Shown piece after piece: positions 1 to 12,152 of a stretch of 64,000 bases of DNA. Each line of letters begins with the position of its first letter. Position 1 is the stretch's first letter. This DNA is from Holtermannia corniformis (taxonomy: Eukaryota; Basidiomycota; Tremellomycetes; Holtermanniales), in the NCBI GenBank assembly GCA_001599935.1, contig BCIJ01000019.1, forward strand, positions 103,656 to 167,655. Reading direction: 5' to 3'. The notes under the pieces are model-generated. The model was not told the origin of the DNA and did not search any database. It saw only the letters and a program-made list of their open reading frames with translations. The position numbers were made by a program, and so were the translations under genes.

Positions 1-126
1 AGTGATCCGGTCGTACCCTTGGGCGCATCAAGAGCTCCAGACAGCCCACGCAGCGGACCATCAACCTTGCGGCGATCAAGCCCAAGCAGCTCACCCAGTC
101 ACGATCTCGCTCGCTACGCATTGACA

Positions 127-1768
127 ATGAGTGAAGACCGAGCCGGGAGCGAGCCAAGAGAGGCCGCAGAGCACCACTCGCCTGCTGCCGCCGTATCATC
201 ACCCGGTCGCCGGCCATGGACACCCGAGAGTGACGCGGCGCACGGCCAGAGCCCTCGATCCCTCGAAGGCCGGACGCTGCCGCCGCTTCTGACTCGCGAG
301 GAAAAGGAGCAGGCAGACGCAAAGATGAGCCCGCCGGACGCTCCCGTCGCGTCAACCGAAGGCGAGAACCGTGACCACTCGGCGCCGTTTGACTTTTCCA
401 TGCGCCGTCACTCGATCGCCGACTTTGACAACGCGACGCCCGGCGCAGACCGCCACCCCGCTACCCTGTCGCCGATTCAGCAGCATGGTTCGCCCAATAT
501 CGCTCACATCACTCAACTCCAGCGCAAGCGCAAAGAGTCCCATGACCGCGGCAGCGATGCCCCCCTTTCACCCGGCACTCCGGGCGAGTATCCTGCCAAG
601 CGGCGCGAGTCCAATACTGAGCGCATGCCCTACCTGACCCTTGCCGAGCGTGACGGCCTGACCGACGCCAGCAAGGTTAGCTATGCCATCTCGCAGGCTG
701 CGGCTGCTGGCGGCCCGAGCGGTCAGTGGTGGGAGCGCCGTGACTCGACCGCGTCCATGTACTCGAACCGGTCGCTCAACTCGAGCGCGGGCTATGGATC
801 AGCGTCGACCGCCAACACGTCGTACACCAACCTCTCACTCAGTGACAAGCTTGGCGGGCCACTGGCACCTCAGCACATCACGGCGTTCCCAATGACCTAC
901 ACTTGGCCACCGACGCCGACGGTCAATGTGACAGGTGCACCGGGCACGCCCGGCGGCAGTGGACCCGGCAGCGGTGGAGCGCCACCGAGCCGTGGCCCGA
1001 ACCCTCCAAACGACAACGACCGAATCGCGATTGACCCTGCGCTTTCGTCGATCCGGTCCGGCGCCCAGTCACCGACCTCGCAAACGCCGCAGCTCGTGTT
1101 TGAGCCTCAGGGTGAAGACGCCTCCAACTCTGCGTCGCCCATGGCCGATGAGCAGCCGCAGACGGCGAGCACGGGCGTCTCGACGCGCGGTGCCAAGCGT
1201 GCCGCGAGCCAAGCGACGGCGGGATCCAGTACGGCCGGGCCGACGTTCCTCTCGCCGCCGGATGACGGTGCGCCGACCAAGGATGCGCCGTTTAGTCGTT
1301 CGCCCGAGCTCCGCGTGAGCCACAAGCTGGCCGAGCGCAAGCGCCGCAAGGAGATGAAAGACTTGTTTGACGAGCTCCGTGAGCAGCTCCCGGCCGATCG
1401 CGGCATGAAGGCTTCAAAGTGGGAGATCCTCTCAAAGGGTGAGTTCTGATCCGTGACCAAGCCGGTTGGGAGCTAACGTTACCCCAGCGGTCGACTTTAT
1501 CTCCAGCATGAAAGCGCAGCACTCTGAATTCCTTCGGGAGATTGACGGTCTCCGACGCGAGGTCGACATGGCGCGCGCAGCCGGGGTTGCGCAGGCACAA
1601 GCTCAGGCGCAAGCGTACCCTGCGCCGCAACACTTTGCTCACCACGGCTACATTCCCGGTCCGTACCCTCCTTCCGGGCCGTATGCGCCTCAGCAGCAGC
1701 AGCCTGGTCAAGCGGGTCCTGGCCAGATGGCGCCGCCGCAGGGTACCCAACCGCCGCCGAGTCGATGA
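127..1768 (+). CDS. bHLH transcription factor (basidiomycete type)
   Basis: Two exons (127-1438, 1488-1768) give about 530 aa. The first ~400 residues are disordered and rich in Ser, Pro and Gly. A basic helix-loop-helix domain sits near residue 400: a basic region beginning [15 protein letters not shown], a loop with [13 protein letters not shown], and a second helix that is completed only by splicing (..LSK + AVDFI). A short coiled coil and a Pro/Gln tail follow. The basic region is that of an E-box-binding dimeric nuclear factor. I chose the ATG at 127 because it is the first in frame, but the frame stays open to the left edge, so an upstream exon cannot be excluded. The target genes are unknown. 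Confidence 0.85.
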
Positions 1769-1916
1769 GCGCGAAGGCCGTGTGAAAAAGCTGGCGATGG
1801 CGAATATATGTGTATCACGACGTTTTTTGGTGTGTTTGATCGGATGGATGCATTCAAGTGTTCGTACAGTGCTGGGCTACAGATGCAGTGGGGTGGTTTG
1901 GTATGGACAGATGCGG

Positions 1917-2746
1917 TCATTCGGTTGTGCGCGCTGCGAGCGCTGCCGTTGCGCGCTCGCGGATGATCTCGACAATCTCGGTCCACTCGGTCATCTTGCC
2001 GACTCCTATGCGATCAGTGCAAGATCATGGCATACGGACCGCCCACTGACCGGCATCACCACATGCGAGCGTCCCGGCATGCTGCGGGCCAATCACTTGA
2101 TAGCCCAGTTGGCCCGTCACGACCTCGAGCTGCTTGGCCGTCAGAGGGTGCGTGAACATGTGCGTGTTCATGGCTGGGAACAGGATGGTCGGAGTCGCCG
2201 GGTCGAGTGCGCGCATCAGTGACGACTGCAAGGGTGAGATGACGCCTTTGCATCGGCACAGACTAACGGCTAGGTTGTCGCAGATGCCATTCGAGACTTT
2301 GGCTAGCATGTTGGCGCTACAGGGTGCGATCACGACTAGGTCTGCCCAACGACGAAGCTCAATGTGTAGGATAGGGTCTGAGACTTTGCTCCAAGTCTAG
2401 GATCAAGGTGTCAACCTTGATTCCGGGGTATGATTGCGTGCACATACCTCCCACTCGTCGGCATCTTGCCATACATGCACTTTACCGGCTGAGAGCTCGT
2501 AGATGTCATCTGGCGTGTAGAACGCGAGCGAGTTGGGTGTGGCGACGATCTGCAGTGCGATAGCTTGGTCCTGTACTTGTATCAACTTGGAACCCAGCAC
2601 GGCGGTGACGCTGGCGGACTAACTTTGAGCAGTTCTCTGACAATCAGTGGTATCTTGATACTGGCCACCGAGCCCGTACTGATCAGTAGCACATTGGACT
2701 TGGTGGTATCAGTATGGTCTGCTGCTGTGAACACTGGCGGGGCCAT
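1917..2746 (-). CDS. Phosphopantothenoylcysteine decarboxylase (CoA biosynthesis)
   Basis: Four exons (2746-2624, 2570-2448, 2396-2051, 2005-1917) encode 226 aa, a normal length for a single-domain PPC decarboxylase. The enzyme decarboxylates 4'-phosphopantothenoylcysteine to 4'-phosphopantetheine using FMN. Seen in the sequence: an N-terminal flavodoxin-like strand (NVLLISTGSVA), the APCSANMLAK segment, the substrate clamp PAMNTHMF and the ACGD motif that carries the catalytic Cys. The last exon supplies the conserved VGKM..W segment and the end of the protein. In yeasts the homologues Hal3/Vhs3/Cab3 form a hybrid enzyme with Ppz1-regulating tails; no acidic tail is seen here. It converges on the bHLH gene. 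Confidence 0.9.
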
Positions 2747-3223
2747 GCTGAGATATTGCCCTGCCTTTCTCGCGCACTTGTGCGGTTGTTTGGCTCGTGG
2801 TTTACGCTGGGCTGACTGATGTTTTACGCTTGGGTACGCAGTCACGTGGTCGATTGCATCACGGCTATAGCCCGTCCGAAGCCGAGCTTGCCCTGCCGCC
2901 GTCTGCGCCCCTATCGAGTATCTGTGCGCTTGGTTTACAGCATACAGCACACAGCACACAGCTCACCGAGCTTGCCAACGTGCGTCACTGACCCGCGCGG
3001 ATCATGACGCTGAGGATCCCTAGTGCCGAGCCACCTCAGACATCCTTTGAGACTCGAACGCGTGTCGTCATTGCGCGCACGGGGACATGCTTATACCGCG
3101 CCGCACGCGCTTTGCATACCATCCTCGGTCAACATTGTGACTGCGGTGCAGTTCGGCAGCTGGGTATCCTTGGTGGGTACTTGGGCTGTTGCCTCGCCGA
3201 GCTTGGACTGACTCGCGTAGACC
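2747..3223. promoter_or_regulatory. Divergent intergenic region, 477 bp
   Basis: This spacer lies between the start of the PPC decarboxylase gene (-) and the start of the dioxygenase gene (+). It should hold both promoters. I see no conserved coding frame and no clear TATA box. A short tandem CA-type stretch (cagcacacagcacacag) lies near 2941-2960. Confidence 0.5.
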
Positions 3224-5027
3224 ATGCTACCTCGGACAGTCGTGCGGCTCTCTCGCGCCCGTGCACCATGCGCTGCCCTGCGCTCAATCTCGACCGGACG
3301 ACGGAACATGCGCCCCGAAGCCGCGGGAACCGTAGTCCCCGCTGAAGCTGAAGACGCATCGATACCCCAATTGACCGTCATGCCAAAGGGGATCCAACAC
3401 GACTGGCGTGCGTCCCTCGCACCCGACGCAGATCACCGTCAAGGCCAGCAGGCGACACAAGTCATGGAGGACCGGACTCTGGCAAAATCTCCCACAGAGA
3501 CAAAGCTTGCGCAGACAAAGGCCGTCAGCCACGGCCGTGCACCGACGCCTGCTGAACAGCGGCGGCATCGACCTGAACGTCCCTCGGCGCTCTTACTGCC
3601 CCGTGAACGCCCATCTAACATTGAGCATGTAGAGGACCACCGGGTGCTGCATGTCAAGCAGGACGAGTTCATCGCCGTCGTGAATGGCGGTTTGGTCTAT
3701 ACCACGATCCGCCGGGGTGCAAAAGACGGGCAGGAAGAGCGCAAACGGACAGTCGTGAGCTATGCGCGGCTCCGGGACGCTTGTGCGTGCCACGAATGTA
3801 TCAGTGTCGATACGAGGCAAAAGGCGCACCGGAGCTCGGCAGCACTCAAGGATCAGTCTTGGAGTGTGCTGCCAGAGGATGCGCTCTTGCGGACCGAGAC
3901 GGCGCTCGAAATCACCTGGCCGGCCGACGGGCACAAGAGCTCGTACTCGTTTAACTGGCTATCTGATCATATTGGTCACGGCGCACAAGACGCTCAAGCG
4001 CGCACACGCCGAATCATGCAGCCCGTTCCCTGGTCTGTATCCGACCTCGTCTCCTCGCCCTCCTCTACCCTCGCCCTGTCCGACGTACAGCGGGATCCGG
4101 CAGCCCACCACGCGGCATTGCTGCAATTGCAGAAATACGGATACTTGAAGCTGACGGGCGTGCCGACTACCCAGACGGGTGACCTCGAGTGCGCACTCCG
4201 GAAGGACGTCGCGCCTCTGTTTGGTGAGATCCGGAATACGTTCTATGGTCCGATGTGGGATGTCAAGAGTCTAGCCAAGAGCCGGAACGTGGCGTACACG
4301 GATGTGGACCTCGGGCTGCACATGGACCTCTTGTGAGTTGTGCGCCGGGTCAAGACGTCGAGGCTGATGAGCTTGGGACAGGTATTTCCAAAACCCACCG
4401 CGGTTCCAGCTGCTCCACTGCCTTCGGAACCGCGTCCACGGCGGTGAATCCTACTTTGTCGATTCGTTCCGTGCGGCCGAGCAGCTCTGGCGCGAAGACG
4501 CGGCCGCGTTCCACCTGCTTGCATCGACCCCGATCGATTTCCACTATGACAACGACGGGTACCACTATACGTATTCCCACCCTACGATCGAGCTCGCCAC
4601 CACGGCGGGCAGCCGTACTGGCGCTCCCGCGCTCAAAGCAGTCAACTACTCTCCCCCGTTCCAAGCGTGGCACCCGGACCGATCCCCGCGCTCGACCGGT
4701 GAATTCCTCGGCGTCGACCAAGCGCTCGAGCACGACGTGGCGCTGTTCCGCGCGCTGAGACGATTCGAGCAGATCCTCGATGATCCAGCGCACAGGCTCG
4801 AATACACCATGGCAGAGGGTGACTGTGTCGTGTTTGATAACCGCCGGGTCCTGCATGCTCGACGACGGTTCTGGAACAAGGAGGGGCGAGAGGAGGAGCC
4901 GACGCGCTGGTTGAAGGGCTGCTATGTGGAAGGGGATGCGGTCTGGAACGCGTTGCGCGTGATGGACCGCAAGGCTGTGCGTGGGGAGATTGAACAGCTC
5001 GAGGCGTGGACGGGCGCGCTGGCGTAG
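3224..5027 (+). CDS. Gamma-butyrobetaine / trimethyllysine dioxygenase family (carnitine pathway)
   Basis: Two exons (3224-4332, 4382-5027) encode 584 aa. The Arg-rich, acid-free start (MLPRTVVRLSRARAP) looks like a mitochondrial presequence. Around residues 180-250 lies the GBBH-like N-terminal domain (DUF971), with the Cys pair of DACACHEC and the family signature WPADGHKSSYSFNWLSDHI. The C-terminal half is a TauD/TfdA 2-oxoglutarate/Fe(II) oxygenase: HxD in GLHMDLLY, formed across the intron, and the distal His in VLHARR. The enzymes of this family make carnitine; sequence alone does not separate the trimethyllysine from the butyrobetaine enzyme. It is longer than usual because of an ~100-residue low-complexity insert after the presequence. 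Confidence 0.88.
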
Positions 5028-5191
5028 GTAGCCAGGATCTGAAAGACGGATGCACGACTGCCACGGTGCAATTGCCACTTGCGGCCGTGTTCTCGTTTTT
5101 CGCCGTCAACCCCCCGAGCCGCGGCTGACTTCGTCACTTTGACTTTCGCCACCGCACCATTCCTCACATCGACCACCACGACTGATCACCA

Positions 5192-7649
5192 ATGTCGTCC
5201 CAGGATCCGTCCACGCCGAATCCACAGCCGGACACGACGCCGTCGTCACCAGAGACGGCGCTCGAGACGCCCGCGGATGGGCCGGTCGTTGCAAGTCAAC
5301 CAAGTAAGGAATCCAAGCGAGAGGCAGGGTCATCAGTCGACACGGAGGCAGAGACGTCGCCTGGCAAGCGGTATCGCGATGGGATGGATGAGAGCGAGAG
5401 CGAGGAATCTCAGCAACTGCCGAGCACGGAAGAGGTCGAGCGGATGCTGCAGCGTCTCAGTGTTCTGGACGCACATGGTGGACCGGTCGACGAGATGCGT
5501 AGAATGGTATGTGAAAAACTGAATCGAGCGTCCCGAGTTGACGATCCCACAGTTGAATCGAGTGCTGCCCCCGCTCCAACACCGCGTTCCCCTACTCCAA
5601 CTCCAGCTCGAAGCACAGCGCGAGACGATCGCAAGCCTCCAGCAGAGCATCAAAGTCAGCACGCAAATGGCCAGACTTGAGCGGTACGTCGACGCGTTCC
5701 TTTCTTCACCTCGGGTCGAGATTGAAATCTTCTTCCCACGCAGCGATCGGCACTTGGCAGAAAAGCGCGCGTGGCAGGCCGAGACGCGGGCGCTGGCGCG
5801 CAAAGCACCGGCACCGGCCCCGGCTCTCAGTGGGAACGGCGTGGCAGAGGGCAAGATGGTGAATGGCAAGCTGGAGTTGAGGGTCGGCTATCATCAGGAA
5901 CTGGAGGCGGCCAACAAGCGGCTCGAGATGGACAATATGCTCATGGCGCCGAGGGTGAGTTGCTGCTCTGAGATTGAGGCATGTCGCTGATGGCCCCAGC
6001 TGGCCGATACGCAACAACAGATTGAATCACTCGTGACCGAGCTCCGGCACTTGCGCCCTCATGTCGTCTTTGGCCACCCGTCGCCAGCCCAAGGATCTAC
6101 CTCGCGCTCACCGAAAAAGTCGCCAAAGTACCACCACACCATGGGCGATGCCAGGACCGAACACCTCTTGCTGGCCGCCAATCGGCTCCGCAAGCTCAGA
6201 GAATCTGATCCGACCGTCGGCCTCGTGTCGATGGACGAACTCAAGATGCACAAGGTCGTCGGTCCGGAAGGTGGTCTGGGCTATTCAGAGGGTTATCCCG
6301 GGTATGAGAGTATGGATGAGGAAGAGGCAGGAGAGCAGGCGGGGCCTGGCGCACGCAGACCGAGTCTAAGCAGTGCAAAGGGCAAAGCTAGGGTCCCGTC
6401 GAGAGGCGCTGCAAAAGGCAAGAAAGCGCGCAATGCGTCTGGCTCAAACCCGCTGTTGCCATACACGCCGCGTCAGCGGACGAAATCGACGGCGGCGGCA
6501 TCGACCACCCCACGTCCCCAGCCGCAGGCGACGCCGGGCGGCGGCGGCTTTGGCGATTTGCTACTAGCTGCTTCGATGGCGACGCGGCCAGCGACTCCAG
6601 ATCACCTGCGCTCGACCTCGATCGCTGCTCCAGTCATGTCGGCCACTAGGAGCACGTCGGGCGCTCACTCGCACCATGACGGATACGACGTCGACAGCAG
6701 TCCAACGAAACGCCGTAGGGTGCATACCGCACCGGGAGGTCATGTAGCATGGACGCCTGGACACGACAACGACCTCGGATCCGACTATGCCTCGCCGCAG
6801 GGTGCAAGCGAGCCCTCGGCCTTCGATCTGCTCGTACAAGCCAGCACGCTTTCGAACTTTCCTGTCCCGAGCTCGGCCCGCTTTGGCGGCTTGATGGGTT
6901 CAGGCTCTGGCTCGCTTGAAGATGAAGACGACGCTCGCAGTATCTCAAACGCCAGCCATCATTCCGCGCTCGGACCGGCCATCTCGCTCCGCGCCAGTCC
7001 GCCCTCGGCTCAAGTCCAGGCTTCATCTTCCAGTTCGTTCCGGATCCCGGACACGCCAACGCAGCGCCCAGCAGCCACGACGTCGTCGATGCCTACCCCG
7101 GGCTTGACGCCGAAACCAGCAAAAGCTGCAACGGCGCAGACCAAGAAGACGCCGGGTGGGCGCGGTAGAGTCAAGGGCGAGCCTGTGCAGCAGCCAACGC
7201 CGATCCTGACGCCCGATGGCGGGTTTGCCAGTCCGGCCGGTGGCACGGTCCCGGGTCTGGGCAAATATGTGCACTTGACGAGCCAGATCCCACCGGGTAG
7301 GCAGCGAAGCCCATACGTCAAGTGGACTGCAGAAGAGGTGTGTGCTGCTTGGCTGGCTGTGAGCGACAGTGCTGATCACCATTCGTCACAGGATGAGCTA
7401 CTGGCCCGTGCCGTCGCGCTGCACGGCGAGAAATGGGACATGGTCTCCAAGGGTGTCCCGACGCGCTCCTACCATCAAGTACGGCAGCGCTGGCTGCGCA
7501 AGATGGGAGCGTTTGACAAGAAGCCGCCTTCGTCTAGCCTCGGTCTACAGCAAGTGGCGGCCATGAGCGACGAGACGGACGAAGACGAGCTCAGGGACCC
7601 GACGCCGACGCCTGTCAGTGCGGGTACTAAGAAGCGGGTTGGGCAATAG
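5192..7649 (+). CDS. Coiled-coil protein with C-terminal Myb/SANT domain
   Basis: Five exons (5192-5506, 5553-5683, 5744-5954, 6000-7337, 7392-7649) give about 750 aa. The intron 5684-5743 is 60 nt and in frame, so retention would insert 20 residues without a break. Acidic Ser-rich N-terminus, then a Leu-rich coiled coil over exons 1-4, a long disordered middle with repeated short blocks (HLLLAA, DLLLAAS, DLLVQAS) and a single Myb-like domain built across the last intron: WTAEE + DELLARAV..EKWDMVSK..RSYHQVRQRWLRKMG. It is probably a nuclear DNA-binding or chromatin protein. Targets and pathway are not known; a relation to a named yeast factor is not evident. Confidence 0.8.
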
Positions 7650-7997
7650 AATGCTTGTAGTGTAGTATTGTGAATGCAAGGGTTGTATATGGTGTACTCG
7701 CAGAAGGAAAGGACGGTGGATCGTTGATCAACGTCAGATGGATCGCCGCCGCATTGTTCGGTGCATGCTGCCAAGCCAAGGAATGCTTCGGCGACGAGAC
7801 CGTTCCCATCCGACACGTTGACAAGGGTTGCATAGGCGTATCAACCGCGTTCTCGCGACCAGTGGTGACATCGCAGACGTGAAAAAGGAGGTGGTGCGTA
7901 CCGAGCTTTACCGCAGGCGTTCGAGCTCCGCTGATGTTGGCTTATCTCGCTCGCAGCCTATTTCACACTGCAAACGTCGCGTCACTCAGATCATAAC
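7650..7997. other. Intergenic, 348 bp
   Basis: This holds the 3' flank of the Myb-domain gene and the promoter of the GH16 gene. No coding frame, TATA box or repeat stands out. Confidence 0.5.
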
Positions 7998-10029
7998 ATG
8001 AGAGCGCTAGATAGCATCCTGGCGTGCGCACTCGTGCTCATCAGCACACACGTCTGTGCGGCACCAGGCGACTTGTCAGAGTTGGACAAGAGGGCGCCGG
8101 AATACCAGCTACAGATTGAGTATTCTGGACAAACGTTCTTTGATGGGTCGGTCTTTGCACTTTTCTACAGAGGTGAACGGTCATCACTGACGCATAGTCT
8201 GCAGCTGGAACTTCTTCTCGGAACCGGGTGAGCGCGGACGTATCGATGCTTGACGCGGCTGACGAGGTCTGGGTGCTGCAGACCCCAGCCATGGCTGTGA
8301 GCTTGGCCACTGTGCGTCTGGTAGCTGACGCTGACTTTACTGCTCAGCCGTCACGTATGTCATGTCTGGTATCGGCACACGTCTGATCGTTGACGCGCGC
8401 AGTTATGTCACTCGCGAACGTGCTTTTTCAGATGGGCTAGCGTTCTGGACGCAAGATGGCATCCCAGGTATCCAGGTTTGTCGCATGCTGGCAAGGATCC
8501 CGCAGGATTCGGCTGACGGCTGCAGGCTGAACACTTTTCAACAATCCCGGTCGGCGCGCCTCGCAACTCTGTCCGGATCCACTCGAAAGCGTTGTTCTCT
8601 GGTGGTCTGTTCATCATCGATGTCCCGATCTGGCCGTTCGGGTGTGGTGTGTGGGCAGCGGTGAGTAGGTCGGGGTACTGTGCGAGGCGAGGCTGACTGC
8701 GGCTAGTTTTGGACTTTGGGCTATGACGAGGAGTGGCCGCGCGCGGTTAGTGCATTTTTCGGCGCAGTGGACTACTGACGGGCGTTGAAACAGGGCGAGA
8801 TCGACATCATTGTCAGTGCGCTTGCTCTTCGTACCTTCAGTACTGACGATCTGGCAGGAGAGTGTGCATGATCGCCATCGCAAGTGAGTGCGGTCAGTCG
8901 CCACGAGGTACACGACTGACGCAGCCGCCCAGCCAAGTCACCATGTGCGCTTGACATGAATCTCCGCGGCGAAAGGCCAGACTGACGAGAGACAGCCACA
9001 CGCTCCCCGGCTGCATTTTCAACACAAGTCAAGGGCTCTTTACAGGCAGTCTCGGGGTAAGCCATGCAGCTCATCTTCCATGCGCCTCGTTGACAATCCC
9101 AGAACACCAATTGCGACTCGACGACAGGTGAGCAGCGCGTCTCCACCGCAGATGGTTCTCATGCAACAAAGGCGGATCCGGATGCGGAACAATCTCAGCA
9201 TCCAATGCATCCTACGGCGCAGGCTTCAATGCTGCTCGTGGCGGCGTCTTTGCCATGCAGTGGGACGGCAATGGGATCAAAGTCTGTGAGTCGCACGGTG
9301 AGACCTCTTCGACCCGCGCTGAGTCTCGTAGGGGATTGGGTTCGAGACCTCGTACCGAAGGAGTCAGTAGAATCGGGCCTGGTCCATGATGCGTCTGATC
9401 CACCATAGTGTCGATGACGGCAAGCCAACGCCCGAGACTTGTGTGTCCAATGGTTGCATGCCCTATTAGTGCTCACTGGCTTCAGGGGGTCTACCGATGG
9501 CCGCATTCGAGGCTTCGACATGTGACCCGTTCACCTACTTCAAGCAGCAGCAGCTAGTGCTGAATGTCAATCTCTGTGGTAAGTGGCCACTTCAGTCGGT
9601 AGTAGCGATTGACTCGAGTGCCGTAGGTGATTGGGCCGGTGGGACGTATGTCGGTGAGTTTATGGGTCTACGTCTGTCCTTGAATGTTGAAGCGATTGCT
9701 ATGTAGCCGAGGGTTGCCCTGGTACCTGCGCCGAGCGTATCGCCGATCCCGCAAGTCCCGCTTGCTGTCCTACCATGACGCGCTGACTCTGCCAGGCGAA
9801 CCTCATCAATACGGTCCTCCTCGTCAACTACATCCGCGTCTTCCAGCTTGGCGACTCGACCAGCTTGCCCGAAGCTGAGCCGCTAGGACAAACAGACGTG
9901 GCGCTGAATGGCGGTGCCGGCGGACCAGTCGGTCGCAACGATACCAACACCGGAGGCGCTTCTCCCACGATCAAGCCAATCGCAGCCATTCTCGTCCCCG
10001 TTGCCGCGGTCGCATGGTTGCTCAAGTGA
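7998..10029 (+). CDS. Secreted glycoside hydrolase family 16 protein, probably GPI-anchored
   Basis: A heavily split gene of about 15 small exons; the first two are 7998-8146 and 8205-8227. The start MRALDSILACALVLISTHVCA is a signal peptide. The spliced chain reads like fungal laminarinase/licheninase-type GH16 throughout: FFDGWNFF near the N-terminus, FWTLGYDEEWP, and the catalytic signature GEIDIIESVHD (ExDxxE: nucleophile and acid/base Glu), then NTNCD, SYGAGFN, PTPETWGLPMA and CDPF. The C-terminus is a Gly/Thr spacer followed by a hydrophobic end (ILVPVAAVAWLLK), which suggests a GPI signal. Likely role: beta-1,3(4)-glucan hydrolysis or cell-wall remodelling. The last intron (9751-9795) is of GC-AG type. 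Some inner exon joins are uncertain by a few bases. Confidence 0.85.
9751..9795 (+). other. GC-AG intron in the GH16 gene
   Basis: The donor is GCAAGT after ATCGCCGATCCC and the acceptor is GCCAG. Joining here gives the conserved DPANLINTVLLVNYIRV segment of GH16 proteins. No GT donor nearby keeps the frame. Confidence 0.75.
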
Positions 10030-10120
10030 ACAGACGAGAAACGATGGGGCAAGAGCGACCGGTGTATAGACTTTACGAACACGAACGAGTAACATATGCA
10101 ATGATCATGACAGTATCTCT

Positions 10121-11875
10121 TTACCCGAACCGCGATTGACTGAGCCCGTTGGCAAGCATGGCCGTTGCGGATGGTACGGCCGGGACGGGCGGCAACCCTC
10201 GGTTCTCGCGCGAGACTTGGAATGGATCCCGGAGCGAGCCAGTCCGATTCCGGTACTCGTCGCTGAGCGTTCGTCAGCACACGCAGCGTAACTGCAGATC
10301 AGAGGGGACTTGCCGGAATTGATCGCGCAAGGCAGCAAGAGACGACTCGAGAGCAGCGAGACGACCAGCAAGGTGTACGATCAGGTTTTGGTGCGCTTGC
10401 ACGGTACTTGTGACCGCTACGAGGTCTTCAGCTGGCTGTCAAGTGTCCATCGTGTACAGAGCTCACCCTGTGGTGTGTGCGCTGGGTTCTCCTTGACCAA
10501 GGACCGCAGCAACCCCTCGATTTGCTGATATAGCCCGTCAACACCTGCCAAGCGCACGCTGTGGCTCGTGTTACTCACATCCAAGGATTTCCGGTAGCGT
10601 ATGACCCGTTCCCGCATCGAGTCTGACACGCGCGAGAAGAATCTGAATCTCGTCAGGCGTACCCTCGGGTTGAAACGAGGCTACAAACTCATAGGGAAAG
10701 TCGCGATGACTAGCACGGAAGGACGAGGCGGTCGGTTGTTGCGTTCGTGACATCTACGGGCCAGCTCAGTCTCGATGCAGCAGCGTAATGAAGGCAAACC
10801 TACCAAGTAGCCTTCAAAGATCTCGCGCGTCTTGATCATGTCTGCCTCTTCCTGGGCCATCTTGCCCTTGAGCGACGTTACGAACAGCGTGAGCGAGCTC
10901 AGCGTATGCTTGACGGCTGCGTAGTCCTGGTTGGAGTATCAGCACGGAGATGTCCACGGCCGTCAACCCACATCCTGCGCCACGCTGACGGCCGCTTTGG
11001 TTCGGTTGATCTCTTGACCGAGCCCAGCAGTGTTGAGGCCGGCGCCGAGAGCCTTTTTCTGGTTGATCCACGAGCTGTACAGTCTGTCAGCGACCTTGGT
11101 CTCTTCGCCGCCAAGAGCTACAGACTCGATCCCCTCGATGTATTTTTGCTGCTGCTCTCCGAGCTCTGCAAACTTTTGCGACTTGAGCGGTTGCTGCTGC
11201 TGCTGTTGGTGCGAGCTTTGAAGAGGTAGGAGAGAGCCAGAGGGAGCGGCTTGGGGCTGTTGCTGCTGCTGACCGCTGAAGAGAGAGGTCTGCTGCGGTT
11301 GCTGTTGGCCAAAGAGCCCTCCTGCTTGGGCGGGCTGTTGCCCTTGTTGCGGTTGCTGCTGCTGCTGACCACCAAAGAGCCCTCCGCCTGTAGTACTACC
11401 CCCAAACAAGCCGCCCGTCGTGCCCGATGCTGGGGCCGCTGGCTTGGCACCGAAGAGTGAGCTGCCGCCGCCAAAGAGTCCGCCTGGTTGACCCGTCTGA
11501 CCCGCCGGCTGTGGCTGTTGCTGCTGTCCACCGAACAGCGATGTCGAGGCCTGCTGCTGGGGCTGCTGTGCTCCGAAAAGGCCACCTGAAGCAGGCTGCT
11601 GTTGTTGCTGCTGACCTCCGAACAGTCCACCAGGCTGTTGCTGTGCTTGCTGGCCTCCAAACAGCCCTGTACTCGCGGCAGCCGGCTGAGCAGCTGGTGT
11701 ACCACCGAAAGAGAATGTCGGAGCTGGTGCAGGCGCTGGCGTGCCCGGGTTGACCGAGATGGATGGTGCAGCCGGAGTGGACGTGCTGCCGAACGGCTTG
11801 AAGCTGCGATTGTCAGTCACGCTGGCTCATCCGACCTGCGAGCCATCGCACGTACGAGCTAGTGGACCCAAACAT
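10121..11875 (-). CDS. FG-repeat nucleoporin, Nup49/Nup58 type
   Basis: Seven exons (11875-11856, 11803-10968, 10916-10804, 10753-10663, 10622-10467, 10416-10314, 10262-10121) give about 486 aa. The first exon (20 nt) encodes MFGSTSS. Residues ~10-210 are GLFG/FG repeats separated by Gln runs, the permeability-barrier type. The C-terminal half is coiled coil and matches the Nup58/Nup49 plan: a KFAELGEQQQKYIEGIE start, a middle helix with SMRERVIRYRKSL, then TPQAV and the closing FRDEYRNRTGSLRDPF. The family sits in the central channel with Nup62/Nsp1 and Nup54/Nup57. The intron before the last exon (10263-10313) is GC-AG. Nup57 is the main alternative name. Confidence 0.82.
10263..10313 (-). 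other. GC-AG intron in the nucleoporin gene
   Basis: On the minus strand the donor reads TTCCG|GCAAGT and the acceptor CTCAG|CGACG. The join restores FRDEYRNRTG, the expected end of a Nup49/58 coiled coil. Reading through gives an unrelated, basic, low-complexity tail. Confidence 0.72.
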
Positions 11876-12152
11876 GCTGCCTAGAGAGCTGCTGTGATGG
11901 CACAATGCTCGTGGATGCTACCCAAGACTGGTTGGTGCGGTATCAAACCCAGGTGGTTTGTTCTCCACTCCTGAGCTCGATCGCTTGCTCTTTGTTTGTC
12001 TCGTCGTGGTCTGCATATCGCCTCTCGAAACGTAGAGAACAGTCGCGTACAAGATCCCAGAGGCCGTCTGAGGGTGCTGGGCAGCGGACCGGGCCGTGAC
12101 AAAGTCAAGAGGTCATACATTACGACCGAGGACTGCACCGGTGTTTGCCAGC

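Noticed and set aside
4243..5078. Antisense frame of 242 aa over the dioxygenase gene
   Set aside because: The sense strand encodes the conserved 2-oxoglutarate oxygenase with metal ligands; the antisense frame shows no family.
10545..10578. A 34-nt intron in the nucleoporin gene
   Set aside because: A 40-nt intron further upstream (10623-10662) gives the conserved SMRERVIRYRKSL helix and makes the short one unnecessary.
10963..11820. Long antisense frames across the FG-repeat region of the nucleoporin, some rich in Ser and Leu
   Set aside because: They are products of the CAG/GTT repeat in other frames; the sense frame has the GLFG repeats and a conserved C-terminus.
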